Notes under the pieces: generated by a model
What the model was told of the DNA's origin: nothing
Database searches by the model: none
What the model saw: the letters and a program-made list of their open reading frames with translations, nothing else
Made by a program: the position numbers and the translations under genes
In this document: positions 15,600 through 24,831 of the stretch, one piece after another
Position numbering within the stretch: the first letter of the stretch is position 1
Layout: every line of letters begins with the position of its first letter
Source of the DNA: Erysipelotrichaceae bacterium
GTDB lineage: Bacteria > Bacillota_I > Bacilli_A > Erysipelotrichales > Erysipelotrichaceae
Length of the DNA: 64,000 nt
Direction: 5' to 3'
NCBI GenBank assembly: GCA_012513225.1
Contig: JAAZCQ010000016.1
Span: 1-64,000, forward strand

Positions 15600-16251
15600 A
15601 TATAAATTGTAAAATATTGATAAATAGAAATATTAGAGTTATTGATATCATTGCAGGAATGAAAGAACCACATTGATTATATAAATAAGAACATATAATA
15701 AAAAATATAGAATAGTATAAAAAACTTGAAACCATTAAATTAATATCAAGAGGAACATAAAATATTGAAAATAATAATGCGAATATTAAGCCTGAAAATA
15801 ATATAACTTGTACTGTGGATACTTCTAATTTAATTCGATCAACAGTACTCTTATATGCGATCATCATACATAATGAAAATGACAGTGTGTGAGATACTAT
15901 CATTATAAAAGCTCCTCCGTAATAGCGTGTTAATGTTTGCTTATCACAAAGTATTAAATAACCATGAATAAATGATTGATTTATAAATGTTAAAGTTCCT
16001 AAAAGTATCAATCCAACAATTGTATAAAAAACTGTATCTTTAATATTCTTTTTAGATCTATTGTAATGAAGTGCAAATAAATCCCAATTATATATGATAA
16101 ATATAAAAGCTATCAATGAAATAGAAAAAGTATAAGATATTGTACTATTAGATATAATTAAATCTAAAATATTTGATATAAAAGGTATAGCAAAAAATAA
16201 TACTGAAGTAATTATTATTCTTTTAAAGCGTAAAGTTGATTTAGTTTCCAT
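15598..16251 (-). CDS. Integral membrane protein, possible degenerate CPBP protease
   Basis: 217 aa with about six hydrophobic helices. The last segment, LYNQCGSFIPAMISITLIF, resembles the final motif of CPBP/CAAX-type intramembrane proteases. The histidine normally found there is missing, and no EExxxR motif is present. It is therefore either an inactive relative or an unrelated membrane protein. CAGGAG lies eight bases before the ATG. The gene stands alone and converges on hpf. Confidence 0.5.
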   Translation of the reverse strand: METKSTLRFKRIIITSVLFFAIPFISNILDLIISNSTISYTFSISLIAFIFIIYNWDLFALHYNRSKKNIKDTVFYTIVGLILLGTLTFINQSFIHGYLILCDKQTLTRYYGGAFIMIVSHTLSFSLCMMIAYKSTVDRIKLEVSTVQVILFSGLIFALLFSIFYVPLDINLMVSSFLYYSIFFIICSYLYNQCGSFIPAMISITLIFLFINILQFI

Positions 16252-16426
16252 AAATAAAACTCCTGAACATTATTCTACTTTAATTCTTGTTAAAAGGCAA
16301 AATATTAGAAATAAAGAGATTTTATTCTCTATTATATAGAATTTTATAGGATTTCTTTAAAATTTGTAGTATACATTTATTAAACAAGTGGGAATATTTT
16401 ATTTTTTTAGAAAAGGGGAAATAATT

Positions 16427-16753
16427 ATGACAGCAAATTTATCGTATCAAGAGCTTGAAAAAATAGTAAGGCATATAGGTAATACCTATAGAAAATCTGT
16501 TTTAAGAAGACAAATTAGTGCAAATTTATTACAAGTAAATGAGGAAAGTAGTTCTTATAAAAGTGACAATGATTTTATAATCACTATTGAATGCTATCTC
16601 AATGAATGTAGTAGAGATACTAAATGCATAATAGAGAATGAATTTTTAAAAAAGAAAGAACCTCTTTGGTATTTAGATTATTTTACAAAATCAACATACT
16701 ATAGGTTGAAGAAAAAGGCAATAATAGAATTTATCAATTGTATGGACCTTTAA
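16427..16753 (+). CDS. Small unknown protein with possible sigma-like helix-turn-helix
   Basis: 108 aa, starting at ATG 16427 behind AAGGGG; an in-frame upstream ATG at 16388 lacks a ribosome site. The second half (LKKKEPLWYLDYFTKSTYYR, then LKKKAIIEFI) looks like a recognition helix pair. The pattern recalls ArpU-type and sigma region 4 helix-turn-helix proteins, and small conserved proteins in Mollicutes. It has no sigma region 2. I infer a DNA-binding role at low confidence. ptsI begins 106 bases downstream. Confidence 0.5.
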   Translation: MTANLSYQELEKIVRHIGNTYRKSVLRRQISANLLQVNEESSSYKSDNDFIITIECYLNECSRDTKCIIENEFLKKKEPLWYLDYFTKSTYYRLKKKAIIEFINCMDL

Positions 16754-16859
16754 AAAGTGATAAAATTTATATAATGAATATGTTATGTATGAATTACATT
16801 GTTTTGTGGTGGAATGTCATATCAACATAAACAAAAACTAATTATAAAGGAGGATAACT

Positions 16860-18563
16860 ATGCTTAAAGGTATAGCAGCATCACAAGGTATAGCGCTTGC
16901 AAAAGTCTATAAACTTCAACAACCAGTTTTAAATATTGTAAAAACAGAAGCTTCTGAAAATGAAAGCGAAAAATTAGAAAATGCTTTTATTAAAACAATT
17001 TCTGATATAGAAAAAGTAAAAGAAAGAGCAGCTTCAAATTTATCTGAAGAAGAACTTGCAATATTTGATGCTCACTTAATGATGGCTAATGATCCAGAAA
17101 TTAAAGATCAAATTCTTTATATGATTAATGAAGAAAAAGTAAATGCAGAATTTGCTACTCAAAGTGTTTCAAATTCAACAATAAGTATGTTTGAAAGTAT
17201 GGATGATGCTTATTTTAAAGAAAGAGCAGCTGATGTAAAAGATGTAATGTTTAGATTACAATGTAATTTAGTTGGAGTTGAAATTCCTGATTTAACTGCA
17301 ATAAACGAAGAAGTTGTTATTGTTGCAGAAGATTTAACACCATCTGATACAGCTCAGTTAAACAAAAAATATACTTTAGGATTTGCTACACAAATTGGTG
17401 GAAGAACTTCACATAGTGCAATAATGGCACGTAGTTTAGAAATACCTGCTGTAGTAGGAGTAAAGGATATTTTAAATACAGCAAAACATGGCGATTTTGT
17501 TATATTAGATGCAATAGAAGGAAATGTTTATTTAAATCCATCAGAAGATTTAAAGAGTGAATTTATTAAAAAGGCAGAAGAATTTAAAGCTGAAAAAGAG
17601 GCTTTAAAAGTATTGAAAAATGAAAAAAGTATAACTTTAGATGGGCATGAAGTAGAACTCGCTGGAAATATTGGAACTCCAAAAGATGTTACAGGTGTAA
17701 TTGATAATGGAGGAGATGGAGTAGGTTTATATAGAACAGAGTTTTTGTATATGGACTCAGAAGATGATTTCCCTGATGAAGAAGCTCAATTCTTAGCGTA
17801 TAAAGAAGTTTTAGAAGCTATGGATGGAAAGAAAGTTGTAATTAGGACTTTAGATATTGGTGGAGATAAGAAACTAAGTTACTTTGAATTCCCTGAGGAA
17901 ATGAATCCATTCTTAGGCTATAGAGCTGTTAGATTCTGTTTAGATAGAACTGATATATTTAAAACACAATTAAGAGCTTTAATAAGAGCAAGTGCATATG
18001 GGCAATTATGTATAATGTTTCCAATGATAGCTACATTAAATGAGTTTAGAAGTGCGAAAAAACTATTTGATGAAGAAAAAGAAAAATTAATAGCTGAAGG
18101 AGTTAAAATTGGAGATAAAATCGAAGTAGGAATAATGGTTGAAATTCCAGCTGCGGCAGTTTTAGCAGATAGATTTGCAAAAGAAGTTGATTTCTTCTCA
18201 ATTGGAACTAATGATTTAGTACAATATTCAATGGCTGCTGATAGAATGTCAGAAAAAGTATCATATCTATACCAACCTTTAAATCCATCATTATTAAGAT
18301 TAATTAAAATGGCAATTGATGGTGCTCATAAAGAGGGTAAATGGTGTGGTATGTGTGGAGAAATGGCAGGAGATATTATTGCTGCTCCAGTGCTTTTAGG
18401 CTTAGGATTAGACGAATTTTCAATGAGTGCTACTAGTATATTAAATACTAGAAAGATGATTAGATCTCTTAAAAAGAGTGATATGGAAAAACTTGCAGAG
18501 GAAGCATTGAACCTAGATACTGCCGAAGAAGTAGAAGAATTAGTGAAAAATACATTAAAATAG
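16860..18563 (+). CDS. ptsI: PTS enzyme I (PEP-protein phosphotransferase)
   Basis: 567 aa. Enzyme I takes phosphate from PEP and passes it to HPr to drive sugar uptake. The active histidine is about H185 in GGRTSHSAIMARS. The PEP-binding region has DGVGLYRTEFLYMD. The C-terminal catalytic Cys is about C499 in KWCGMCGEMAGD. It is full length. There is no ptsH beside it, unlike the common ptsHI operon. AAAGGAGG precedes the start. A TATAAT at 16770-16775 would give a leader near 78 nt. Confidence 0.96.
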   Translation: MLKGIAASQGIALAKVYKLQQPVLNIVKTEASENESEKLENAFIKTISDIEKVKERAASNLSEEELAIFDAHLMMANDPEIKDQILYMINEEKVNAEFATQSVSNSTISMFESMDDAYFKERAADVKDVMFRLQCNLVGVEIPDLTAINEEVVIVAEDLTPSDTAQLNKKYTLGFATQIGGRTSHSAIMARSLEIPAVVGVKDILNTAKHGDFVILDAIEGNVYLNPSEDLKSEFIKKAEEFKAEKEALKVLKNEKSITLDGHEVELAGNIGTPKDVTGVIDNGGDGVGLYRTEFLYMDSEDDFPDEEAQFLAYKEVLEAMDGKKVVIRTLDIGGDKKLSYFEFPEEMNPFLGYRAVRFCLDRTDIFKTQLRALIRASAYGQLCIMFPMIATLNEFRSAKKLFDEEKEKLIAEGVKIGDKIEVGIMVEIPAAAVLADRFAKEVDFFSIGTNDLVQYSMAADRMSEKVSYLYQPLNPSLLRLIKMAIDGAHKEGKWCGMCGEMAGDIIAAPVLLGLGLDEFSMSATSILNTRKMIRSLKKSDMEKLAEEALNLDTAEEVEELVKNTLK

Positions 18564-18571
18564 TTTATTAT

Positions 18572-18597
18572 AGAAGTGTGGAAACACACTTCTTTTA
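18572..18597 (+). terminator. Terminator after ptsI
   Basis: AGAAGTGTG (18572-18580), GAAA tetraloop, CACACTTCT (18585-18593), then TTT. The T-run is short, so some read-through into the pssD-like gene is possible. Confidence 0.65.
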
Positions 18598-18610
18598 ATG
18601 AAAGGATAAT

Positions 18611-19084
18611 ATGAAAAAAGTTTTATTTATATCTAGTACTGGTGGTCACTTAAATGAACTATTACAGTTATCACCATTATTTGAAGAATATGATTTTCAT
18701 TTAATTACTGAAAAAACTAAATCAAATCTATCTTTAAAAAATAAATATGGGAATGATAAAGTGTCTTTTTTAATATATGGGACAAAAGATCATTTATTTT
18801 CATATATTTTTAAATTTAGTTATAATATTATAAAATCTTTTTATTATTATTTTAAATTAAAGCCAGAATATATAGTAACTACAGGAACACATACAGCTAT
18901 TCCAATATGCAAAATAGCTCATATTTTTAAAAATAAAATTATTTACATAGAAACATTTGCAAATGCAAAAACTCCAACTAAAACAGGTAAAATTATATAT
19001 CCTATAGCTGATTTATTTATTGTACAATGGGAAAGTATGTTAGAGTTTTATCCAAATGCAACATATGGAGGTTGGATATATTAA
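18611..19084 (+). CDS. pssD: Polysaccharide glycosyltransferase subunit, PssD/Alg14-like
   Basis: 157 aa. Opens with KKVLFISSTGGHLNELLQL, the family glycine-rich turn. A hydrophobic segment (HLFSYIFKFSYNIIKSF) follows, then VTTGTHTAIPICKIA and KIIYIETFANAKTPT. Alg14-type subunits anchor a catalytic Alg13-type partner at the membrane to add a sugar to a lipid-linked intermediate. The stop overlaps the start of the next gene by one base (TAATG), a standard coupling for the pair. Confidence 0.85.
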   Translation: MKKVLFISSTGGHLNELLQLSPLFEEYDFHLITEKTKSNLSLKNKYGNDKVSFLIYGTKDHLFSYIFKFSYNIIKSFYYYFKLKPEYIVTTGTHTAIPICKIAHIFKNKIIYIETFANAKTPTKTGKIIYPIADLFIVQWESMLEFYPNATYGGWIY

Positions 19085-19563
19085 TGATATTGGTTAGTTT
19101 AGGAACTCAAGATAAAAATTTTACTAGACTACTAGATGCAGTAGATAAAGCAGTTGAAAAAGGCTATATAAAAGATAAAGTAATAGTTCAAGCAGGTCAT
19201 ACAAAATATGTATCAAAAAATCTTGAAATATTTGATTATTTATCAATTGATGAATTTAATAATCTACTTCAAGATACTGATCTACTAATAACCCATGGTG
19301 GGGTTGGTACAATAATGTCAGCACTATCTATGGGAAAAAAGATTATTGGGGCACCAAGGTTATCAAAATATCATGAACATACAAATGATCATCAAATTCA
19401 ACTGTTAGAAAATTTTGATGAACAAGGTTATATTGTATATGCGAAAGATTTAAATAACTTTGAAATATATTTAAATAAAATAAAAACATTCACCCCAAAA
19501 AAGTATGAAAGTAACACTGAAAATATGATTTTACTAGTTAAAAACTATATTAATAACAACTGA
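19084..19563 (+). CDS. pssE: Polysaccharide glycosyltransferase catalytic subunit, PssE/Alg13-like
   Basis: 159 aa. Begins ILVSLGTQDKNFTRLLDAV and contains the nucleotide-sugar signature DLLITHGGVGTIMSALSMGKK with catalytic His. It is the C-terminal GT-B half that works with the preceding Alg14-like subunit. The start is ATG 19084, coupled to the pssD stop; the frame stays open upstream but overlaps pssD. No other capsule gene is nearby, so the pair may act on a wall or glycolipid polymer. Confidence 0.85.
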   Translation: MILVSLGTQDKNFTRLLDAVDKAVEKGYIKDKVIVQAGHTKYVSKNLEIFDYLSIDEFNNLLQDTDLLITHGGVGTIMSALSMGKKIIGAPRLSKYHEHTNDHQIQLLENFDEQGYIVYAKDLNNFEIYLNKIKTFTPKKYESNTENMILLVKNYINNN

Positions 19564-19620
19564 TTTTAAGTAAGAAATATACTTTCTACTTAATTAAATT
19601 AGTTGTTATTATTTTTTTTT
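19555..19620 (+). terminator. Long terminator hairpin after pssE
   Basis: AACAACT at 19555-19561 pairs with AGTTGTT at 19601-19607; inner AAGTA and GAAA segments pair with TTTC and TACTT. A long T-run follows. The base of the stem includes the last codons of pssE. Confidence 0.75.
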
Positions 19621-19651
19621 AGTGTTAAAATCACTAAATGGAGATAACATT

Positions 19652-22546
19652 ATGCGAATTGGATTAGATGTAGGATCAACTACAATCAAGTGTGTTGTCT
19701 TGGATGATATGAATAATATTATCTATAAATCATATCAAAGACATTTCAGCAAAATTGTTGAAAGTACTATAGAATTATTAATCACACTCGATAAAGATAT
19801 TATTAAAGGAAATAAATGTAAGCTTATGATTTCAGGCTCTGCAGGAATGGGAATGGCTCAAGCCAATAACATTCCTTTTGTACAAGAAGTTTACGCTACA
19901 AAAAGAGCAATAGGATTATTAGATGAAGAAATTGATGTTGCAATAGAATTAGGCGGGGAAGATGCTAAGATTCTATTTTTAAAAGGAAATATGGAAGTTA
20001 GGATGAATGGATCATGTGCAGGTGGCACAGGAGCATTCATTGATCAAATGGCAACTTTACTTCATTGTAGTGTAGATGAAATGAATGAAATGTCAAAAAA
20101 TGCAAATAAGACATATACAATCGCTTCTAGATGTGGTGTTTTCGCGAAAAGTGATATTCAACCACTATTAAATCAAGGCGCAACAAAAGAAGATATTTCT
20201 AAAAGTATATTTTATGCTGTTGTAAACCAGACAATTGCTGGTTTGGCTCAAGGAAGATTAATAAAAGGTAAAGTTTTGTATTTGGGAGGACCTTTAACCT
20301 TTATAAGTGAATTAAGAAATGCGTTTGATCATTCTTTAAAAATAAAGGGTAAATTACCTGAAAACTCTTTATATTTTGTATCTATGGGTGCAGCTAATCT
20401 TTCTAAAGATGAAGGCTACTTACAAGATTTTGTAAAAAGTTTAAAATCATATTCAGATACAACTACTTTTTCTTATATACTTCCATTGTTTAATAACAAT
20501 GATGAATATGATGAATTTGAAAAGAGGCATGATAATGAAAAAGTAGATTCCGCTGATATTAATACATATAAAGGCAATGCATATCTAGGTATAGATGCAG
20601 GAAGCACAACAATAAAAAGCGTTTTAATTGATACAAAAGGTAAAGTGTTGTTAGAGAGCTATAAACCAAATAGTGGAAATCCTATTCCAATTATTAAAGA
20701 GTTTTTACAAAACCTTTATTCTAATTATCCAAACATTAAAATTGTTGGTAGTGCTAGTACTGGCTATGGAGAAGACATTATTAAAAATGCATTTAGGTTG
20801 GATGAAGGCTTAGTTGAAACTATGGCTCATTTAAAAGCGGCACAAGCTTTTAAACCTGATGTAGATTTCATAATTGATATTGGTGGTCAAGATATGAAAT
20901 GTTTTAAAATTAAAAATAATACTATTGATAATATATTTTTAAATGAAGCTTGTTCTTCTGGATGTGGATCATTTTTACAGACTTTTGCTGAAGCACTTGG
21001 TTATGACATAAAGGATTTTGCGAAAAAAGGAATACTTGCAGATAAACCAGTTGACTTAGGTTCTAGATGTACTGTATTTATGAATTCATCTGTAAAACAA
21101 GCACAAAAAGATGGTGCAAGTATTGAAAATATTTCTGCAGGATTATCAATAAGTGTTGTTAAAAATGCAATATATAAAGTTATCAGACCATCTTCAATAG
21201 ATGCTTTAGGAAAAAATATTGTAGTTCAAGGAGGAACTTTTTATAACGATGCAGTATTAAGAGCTTTTGAAAATGAATTGGGCATAAATGTTGTAAGGCC
21301 AAATATTGCTGGTTTAATGGGAGCTTATGGTGCTGCACTATATGTAAAAGAAAAAGGATATACTCACAGTAATATACTTAGTTTAAAAGAATTAGAAAAT
21401 TTTGAGCATTCTGTTAGTCAAACAAATTGTGGACTCTGTGAAAATCATTGTCAGCTAACAATTAATAGATTTGATAATGGAAGAAAATATATAAGTGGTA
21501 ATAGATGTGAAAGACCAATAACTAAAAAAATAAAATCAAGATTAAATATGTATGAATATAAAAGAAATCTTTTGATGGAGTATAAACCTATTAAAGGAAA
21601 TAGAGGGAAAATTGGAATACCTTTAGGTTTAAATATGTATGAATTACTTCCTTTTTGGCACACATTTTTTACTGAGTTAGGATTTGAAGTAGTAACTAGC
21701 CCATTTTCAAATAGAGATATTTATTTACAAGGACAAGCATCTATACCAAGTGATACAGTATGTTTCCCAGCAAAATTAATGCATGGACATATAGAAGAAC
21801 TTATAAAAATGAATGTTGATACCATTTTCTATCCATGTATGTCTTATAATTTTGATGAAAATAAGACAGATAATAACTATAATTGTCCTGTTGTTGCATA
21901 TTATCCAGAAGTAATAGAAGCTAATATGCCTAATATTGAAAAAGTAACATTTATATATGATTATTTAGGTCTTCATAGAAAAAAAGAATTTCCAATTAAA
22001 GCAAAACAAATGTTAGATAAATACTTTGATAATATTAATTTAAAGGATGTTATAAAAGCATGTAAGAAGAGTTATGAAGAACATGATAAATATCTAAATA
22101 AAGTATATGAAAAGGGTTGGGAAATGATAGAAGAGGCAAGAAAAGAAAATAAGCCAATAATAGTTCTTGCTGGTCGTCCTTATCATATTGATCCTGAAAT
22201 ATCACATGGAATAGACCAACTTATTACAGGCTTTGATATGGCTGTAATAAGTGAAGAGGTAATTGCATCAAAAGTAAAAGAAAAAATAGAAGTAAATGTA
22301 TTAAATCAATGGACTTATCATGGAAGATTATATGATGCAGCACATTATATAAGCACTCAAGATGATATGGACCTAGTTCAACTTGTTTCTTTTGGATGTG
22401 GAGTTGATGCAATAACTACTGATGAGTGTAGAGAAATACTTGAAGCAAACGGAAAAATTTATACACAAATAAAGATAGATGAAATTACAAATTTAGGAGC
22501 TTGTAAAATAAGATTGAGAAGCTTATTTGCAGCTAATCAAAGGTGA
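19652..22546 (+). CDS. Acyl-CoA dehydratase activase, two ATPase domains plus DUF2229
   Basis: 964 aa, starting at ATG 19652 behind GGAGA. Residues 1-265 are one BadF/BcrA-type ASKHA ATPase (IGLDVGSTTIKCVVLDD, MNGSCAGGTGAF, ASRCGVFAKSD). Residues about 320-570 are a second (LGIDAGSTTIKSVLID, NEACSSGCGSFLQ, GSRCTVFMNSS). A cysteine cluster NCGLCENHC follows, then a DUF2229-like region. Such activases carry a [4Fe-4S] cluster and inject an ATP-energised electron into 2-hydroxyacyl-CoA dehydratases. In many Firmicutes this is one chain of about 1,400 residues; here the last 425 are a separate gene. Substrate unknown. Confidence 0.85.
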   Translation: MRIGLDVGSTTIKCVVLDDMNNIIYKSYQRHFSKIVESTIELLITLDKDIIKGNKCKLMISGSAGMGMAQANNIPFVQEVYATKRAIGLLDEEIDVAIELGGEDAKILFLKGNMEVRMNGSCAGGTGAFIDQMATLLHCSVDEMNEMSKNANKTYTIASRCGVFAKSDIQPLLNQGATKEDISKSIFYAVVNQTIAGLAQGRLIKGKVLYLGGPLTFISELRNAFDHSLKIKGKLPENSLYFVSMGAANLSKDEGYLQDFVKSLKSYSDTTTFSYILPLFNNNDEYDEFEKRHDNEKVDSADINTYKGNAYLGIDAGSTTIKSVLIDTKGKVLLESYKPNSGNPIPIIKEFLQNLYSNYPNIKIVGSASTGYGEDIIKNAFRLDEGLVETMAHLKAAQAFKPDVDFIIDIGGQDMKCFKIKNNTIDNIFLNEACSSGCGSFLQTFAEALGYDIKDFAKKGILADKPVDLGSRCTVFMNSSVKQAQKDGASIENISAGLSISVVKNAIYKVIRPSSIDALGKNIVVQGGTFYNDAVLRAFENELGINVVRPNIAGLMGAYGAALYVKEKGYTHSNILSLKELENFEHSVSQTNCGLCENHCQLTINRFDNGRKYISGNRCERPITKKIKSRLNMYEYKRNLLMEYKPIKGNRGKIGIPLGLNMYELLPFWHTFFTELGFEVVTSPFSNRDIYLQGQASIPSDTVCFPAKLMHGHIEELIKMNVDTIFYPCMSYNFDENKTDNNYNCPVVAYYPEVIEANMPNIEKVTFIYDYLGLHRKKEFPIKAKQMLDKYFDNINLKDVIKACKKSYEEHDKYLNKVYEKGWEMIEEARKENKPIIVLAGRPYHIDPEISHGIDQLITGFDMAVISEEVIASKVKEKIEVNVLNQWTYHGRLYDAAHYISTQDDMDLVQLVSFGCGVDAITTDECREILEANGKIYTQIKIDEITNLGACKIRLRSLFAANQR

Positions 22547-22550
22547 AAAA

Positions 22551-23828
22551 ATGACTAAAGAAAATCGTGTCTTATTCACAAAAGAGATGAAAAAGACTCA
22601 TAAAATATTAATACCAAATATGATGGATACTCATTTTAGAATAATGGCTCCAATTTTTAAAGCGGAAGGATATGATGTAGAACTATTACATAATTCTGGA
22701 TCTACAGTAGTAGAGAGTGGATTAAAATACGTACATAATGATACATGCTATCCTGCATTATTAGTAATTGGTCAAATGATAGATGCTTTAAATAGTGGTA
22801 AATATGATTTAGATAAGGTTGCATTATTAATAACTCAAACAGGTGGAGGATGTAGAGCAAGTAATTATATTCATTTATTAAGAAAAGGCTTAGAGAAAGC
22901 GGGATATTCTCAAATTCCTGTAATATCTTTAAATTTAAGTGGATTAGAAAATAATCCTGGATTTAAGCTAACATTTAAGCTACTTCGCAAATTACTAGCA
23001 GGGGTAGTTTATGGAGATTGTATTATGCAATTATCAAACCAAATTAGACCTTATGAAATAACAAAAGGAGAAACTGATGAGCTTGTTTCTAAAATGATGA
23101 ATATGTGCTCAGATGTTTTAAACTCTAATAAAGGCTATAAATTAAAAGAAATAGAACACTATTGTAATATTATTGTAGAAAACTTTAATAAAATTAAGAT
23201 TGAAAAAGTTGATAAAATTAAAGTGGGTGTAGTAGGAGAAATATATGTAAAATATGCTCCTTTAGGAAATAATCATTTAGAAGATTTTTTAAAGAGTCAA
23301 GATGTAGAATACTATATGCCTGGTCTTATGGGATTTTCAATATTTAAAGTAGATAATAGATTAGAAGATATAAAATTATATGGTGGAAATCTATTTAAAA
23401 AAATTGCAGTGGGTTTTCTATATGACTATTTAATTAAATTAGAAGAAGTTTTATATAACTCAATAAAAAATAATTCTGATTTTATTCCAATTGGAAGATT
23501 TGAACATACAAAAAAATTAGTAGAAGGTATTGTAGGTTATGGTTCAAAAATGGGAGAAGGCTGGTTATTGACTGCAGAAATGTTAGAATTAATAGAAATC
23601 GGTTATGAAAACATCATATGTACTCAGCCTTTTGGATGTTTACCAAATCATATTAATGGTAAAGGAATGATTCGGAAAATAGTAACAAAAAATCCTACTG
23701 CAAATATTGTGCCTATAGATTATGATCCAAGTGCTACAGAAGTTAACCAAGAAAATAGAATTAAATTGATGCTAGCAATTGCACAAGAAAATTTAGAAAA
23801 CAATTTAAAAAATAAAGATATGAATTAA
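22551..23828 (+). CDS. 2-hydroxyacyl-CoA dehydratase (HgdB)-like subunit
   Basis: 425 aa. HgdB-like fold with conserved cysteine sites: VHNDTCYPALLVIGQM, TQTGGGCRASNY and CTQPFGCLPNHINGKG. These probably bind an Fe-S cluster. It starts four bases after the activase stop, with AAAGGTG as ribosome site, and corresponds to the C-terminal part of the longer fused protein seen elsewhere. No acyl-CoA transferase or second dehydratase subunit is nearby. I therefore doubt classic amino-acid fermentation and suspect an unassigned reductive or activating role. Confidence 0.8.
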   Translation: MTKENRVLFTKEMKKTHKILIPNMMDTHFRIMAPIFKAEGYDVELLHNSGSTVVESGLKYVHNDTCYPALLVIGQMIDALNSGKYDLDKVALLITQTGGGCRASNYIHLLRKGLEKAGYSQIPVISLNLSGLENNPGFKLTFKLLRKLLAGVVYGDCIMQLSNQIRPYEITKGETDELVSKMMNMCSDVLNSNKGYKLKEIEHYCNIIVENFNKIKIEKVDKIKVGVVGEIYVKYAPLGNNHLEDFLKSQDVEYYMPGLMGFSIFKVDNRLEDIKLYGGNLFKKIAVGFLYDYLIKLEEVLYNSIKNNSDFIPIGRFEHTKKLVEGIVGYGSKMGEGWLLTAEMLELIEIGYENIICTQPFGCLPNHINGKGMIRKIVTKNPTANIVPIDYDPSATEVNQENRIKLMLAIAQENLENNLKNKDMN

Positions 23829-23838
23829 TAATTACTGT

Positions 23839-23846
23839 GCTATAAT
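23839..23846 (+). promoter_or_regulatory. Extended -10 promoter of the pyr operon
   Basis: TGCTATAAT is an extended -10 (TATAAT at 23841-23846) just after the previous gene's stop at 23828. The -35 is weak. Transcription would begin near 23852 and run into the attenuator. Confidence 0.6.
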
Positions 23847-23854
23847 GTTTTTAG

Positions 23855-23943
23855 CTTTAATTAAGTGCGAGACACTTAGAAGGTTAAATTAATCAGAACT
23901 TATGGGATTGATGCAGCTTTCAAGTGTACTTGAAAGCTTTTTT
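23855..23943 (+). promoter_or_regulatory. Probable PyrR-dependent attenuator of the pyr operon
   Basis: Three exclusive structures can be drawn. (1) A binding hairpin: stem TAAGTG/CACTTA (23862-23867 and 23873-23878), loop CGAGA, purine-rich bulge, lower stem TTTAA/TTAAA. (2) An intrinsic terminator: GCTTTCAAG/CTTGAAAGC (23916-23937) followed by six T. (3) An antiterminator: CACTT-A-GAAGG (23873-23883) pairing with CTTTCAAGTG (23917-23926), ten pairs with one bulge. Structure 3 destroys both 1 and 2. This is the logic of PyrR attenuation: PyrR-UMP stabilises hairpin 1 and lets the terminator form. A pyrR gene is present at 62373. Confidence 0.7.
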
Positions 23944-23956
23944 CTTGGAGGTAAGC

Positions 23957-24829
23957 ATGAAAAACTTATTAAAACTTAGTGATTGTAGTATTGAGTACAT
24001 CAATAAATTACTAGATAAATCTGAATTATGTAAAATTGGAAAATATGATAATTCTTGTATTAATAAAATTGTAGTTAACTGTTTTTTTGAACCAAGTACA
24101 CGAACACATTATAGTTTTCAAGTAGCACAAGAAAAATTAGGATGTAAAGTAATAAATTTCTATCCTCATGACTCTTCTATTTTAAAAGGAGAAACATTTT
24201 ATGACAGTATTATGGTATTTGATTCATATTCTCCAGATGCTTTAGTCATAAGATCAAATGAAAATGAATATTATAAGCAATTATTGAATAAAGTGCATTG
24301 TCCAATTATAAATGCTGGTGATGGAACAAAAGATCATCCCACACAATCATTATTAGATTTACTAACAATTAGACAAGAATATGGTAAATTTGATGGTTTG
24401 AAAATAGCTATAGTTGGAGATATAAAACACAGTAGAGTTGCTCATACAAATATTGAAGTAATGAAAAGATTAAATATGGATACTTATATAAGTGGGCCAT
24501 CTGAATTTAAAGATGAAAGTTATAAATATATTGATTTTAATACTGCATTGAGTGAAATGGATATTATAATGTTATTAAGAGTACAACACGAAAGACATTC
24601 CACACAGATGAAATTATCTAAAAAAGAATATCATGAAAAATATGGATTAACTAAAGAGCGTGTTGCTTTAATGAAAAAACATTCGATTATAATGCATCCT
24701 GCACCTTTTAATAGAGGAGTAGAAATAGCGGATGATGTAGTAGAATGTGAAAAATCAAGAATATTTAAACAAATGACTAATGGAATGTATGTAAGAATGG
24801 CTGTAATGCATGAAATGATAGGAGAATAA
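23957..24829 (+). CDS. pyrB: Aspartate carbamoyltransferase catalytic subunit
   Basis: 290 aa. Joins carbamoyl phosphate and aspartate, the second step of UMP synthesis. Carbamoyl-phosphate loop FFEPSTRTHYSFQ, then LRVQHERH and the aspartate-site motif MHPAPFNRGVEI. The frame is open from GTG 23924, but that codon lies in the terminator hairpin. ATG 23957 directly follows GGAGG. No pyrI regulatory subunit is present, as usual for Firmicutes. First gene of the operon. Confidence 0.96.
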   Translation: MKNLLKLSDCSIEYINKLLDKSELCKIGKYDNSCINKIVVNCFFEPSTRTHYSFQVAQEKLGCKVINFYPHDSSILKGETFYDSIMVFDSYSPDALVIRSNENEYYKQLLNKVHCPIINAGDGTKDHPTQSLLDLLTIRQEYGKFDGLKIAIVGDIKHSRVAHTNIEVMKRLNMDTYISGPSEFKDESYKYIDFNTALSEMDIIMLLRVQHERHSTQMKLSKKEYHEKYGLTKERVALMKKHSIIMHPAPFNRGVEIADDVVECEKSRIFKQMTNGMYVRMAVMHEMIGE

Positions 24830-24831
24830 AA

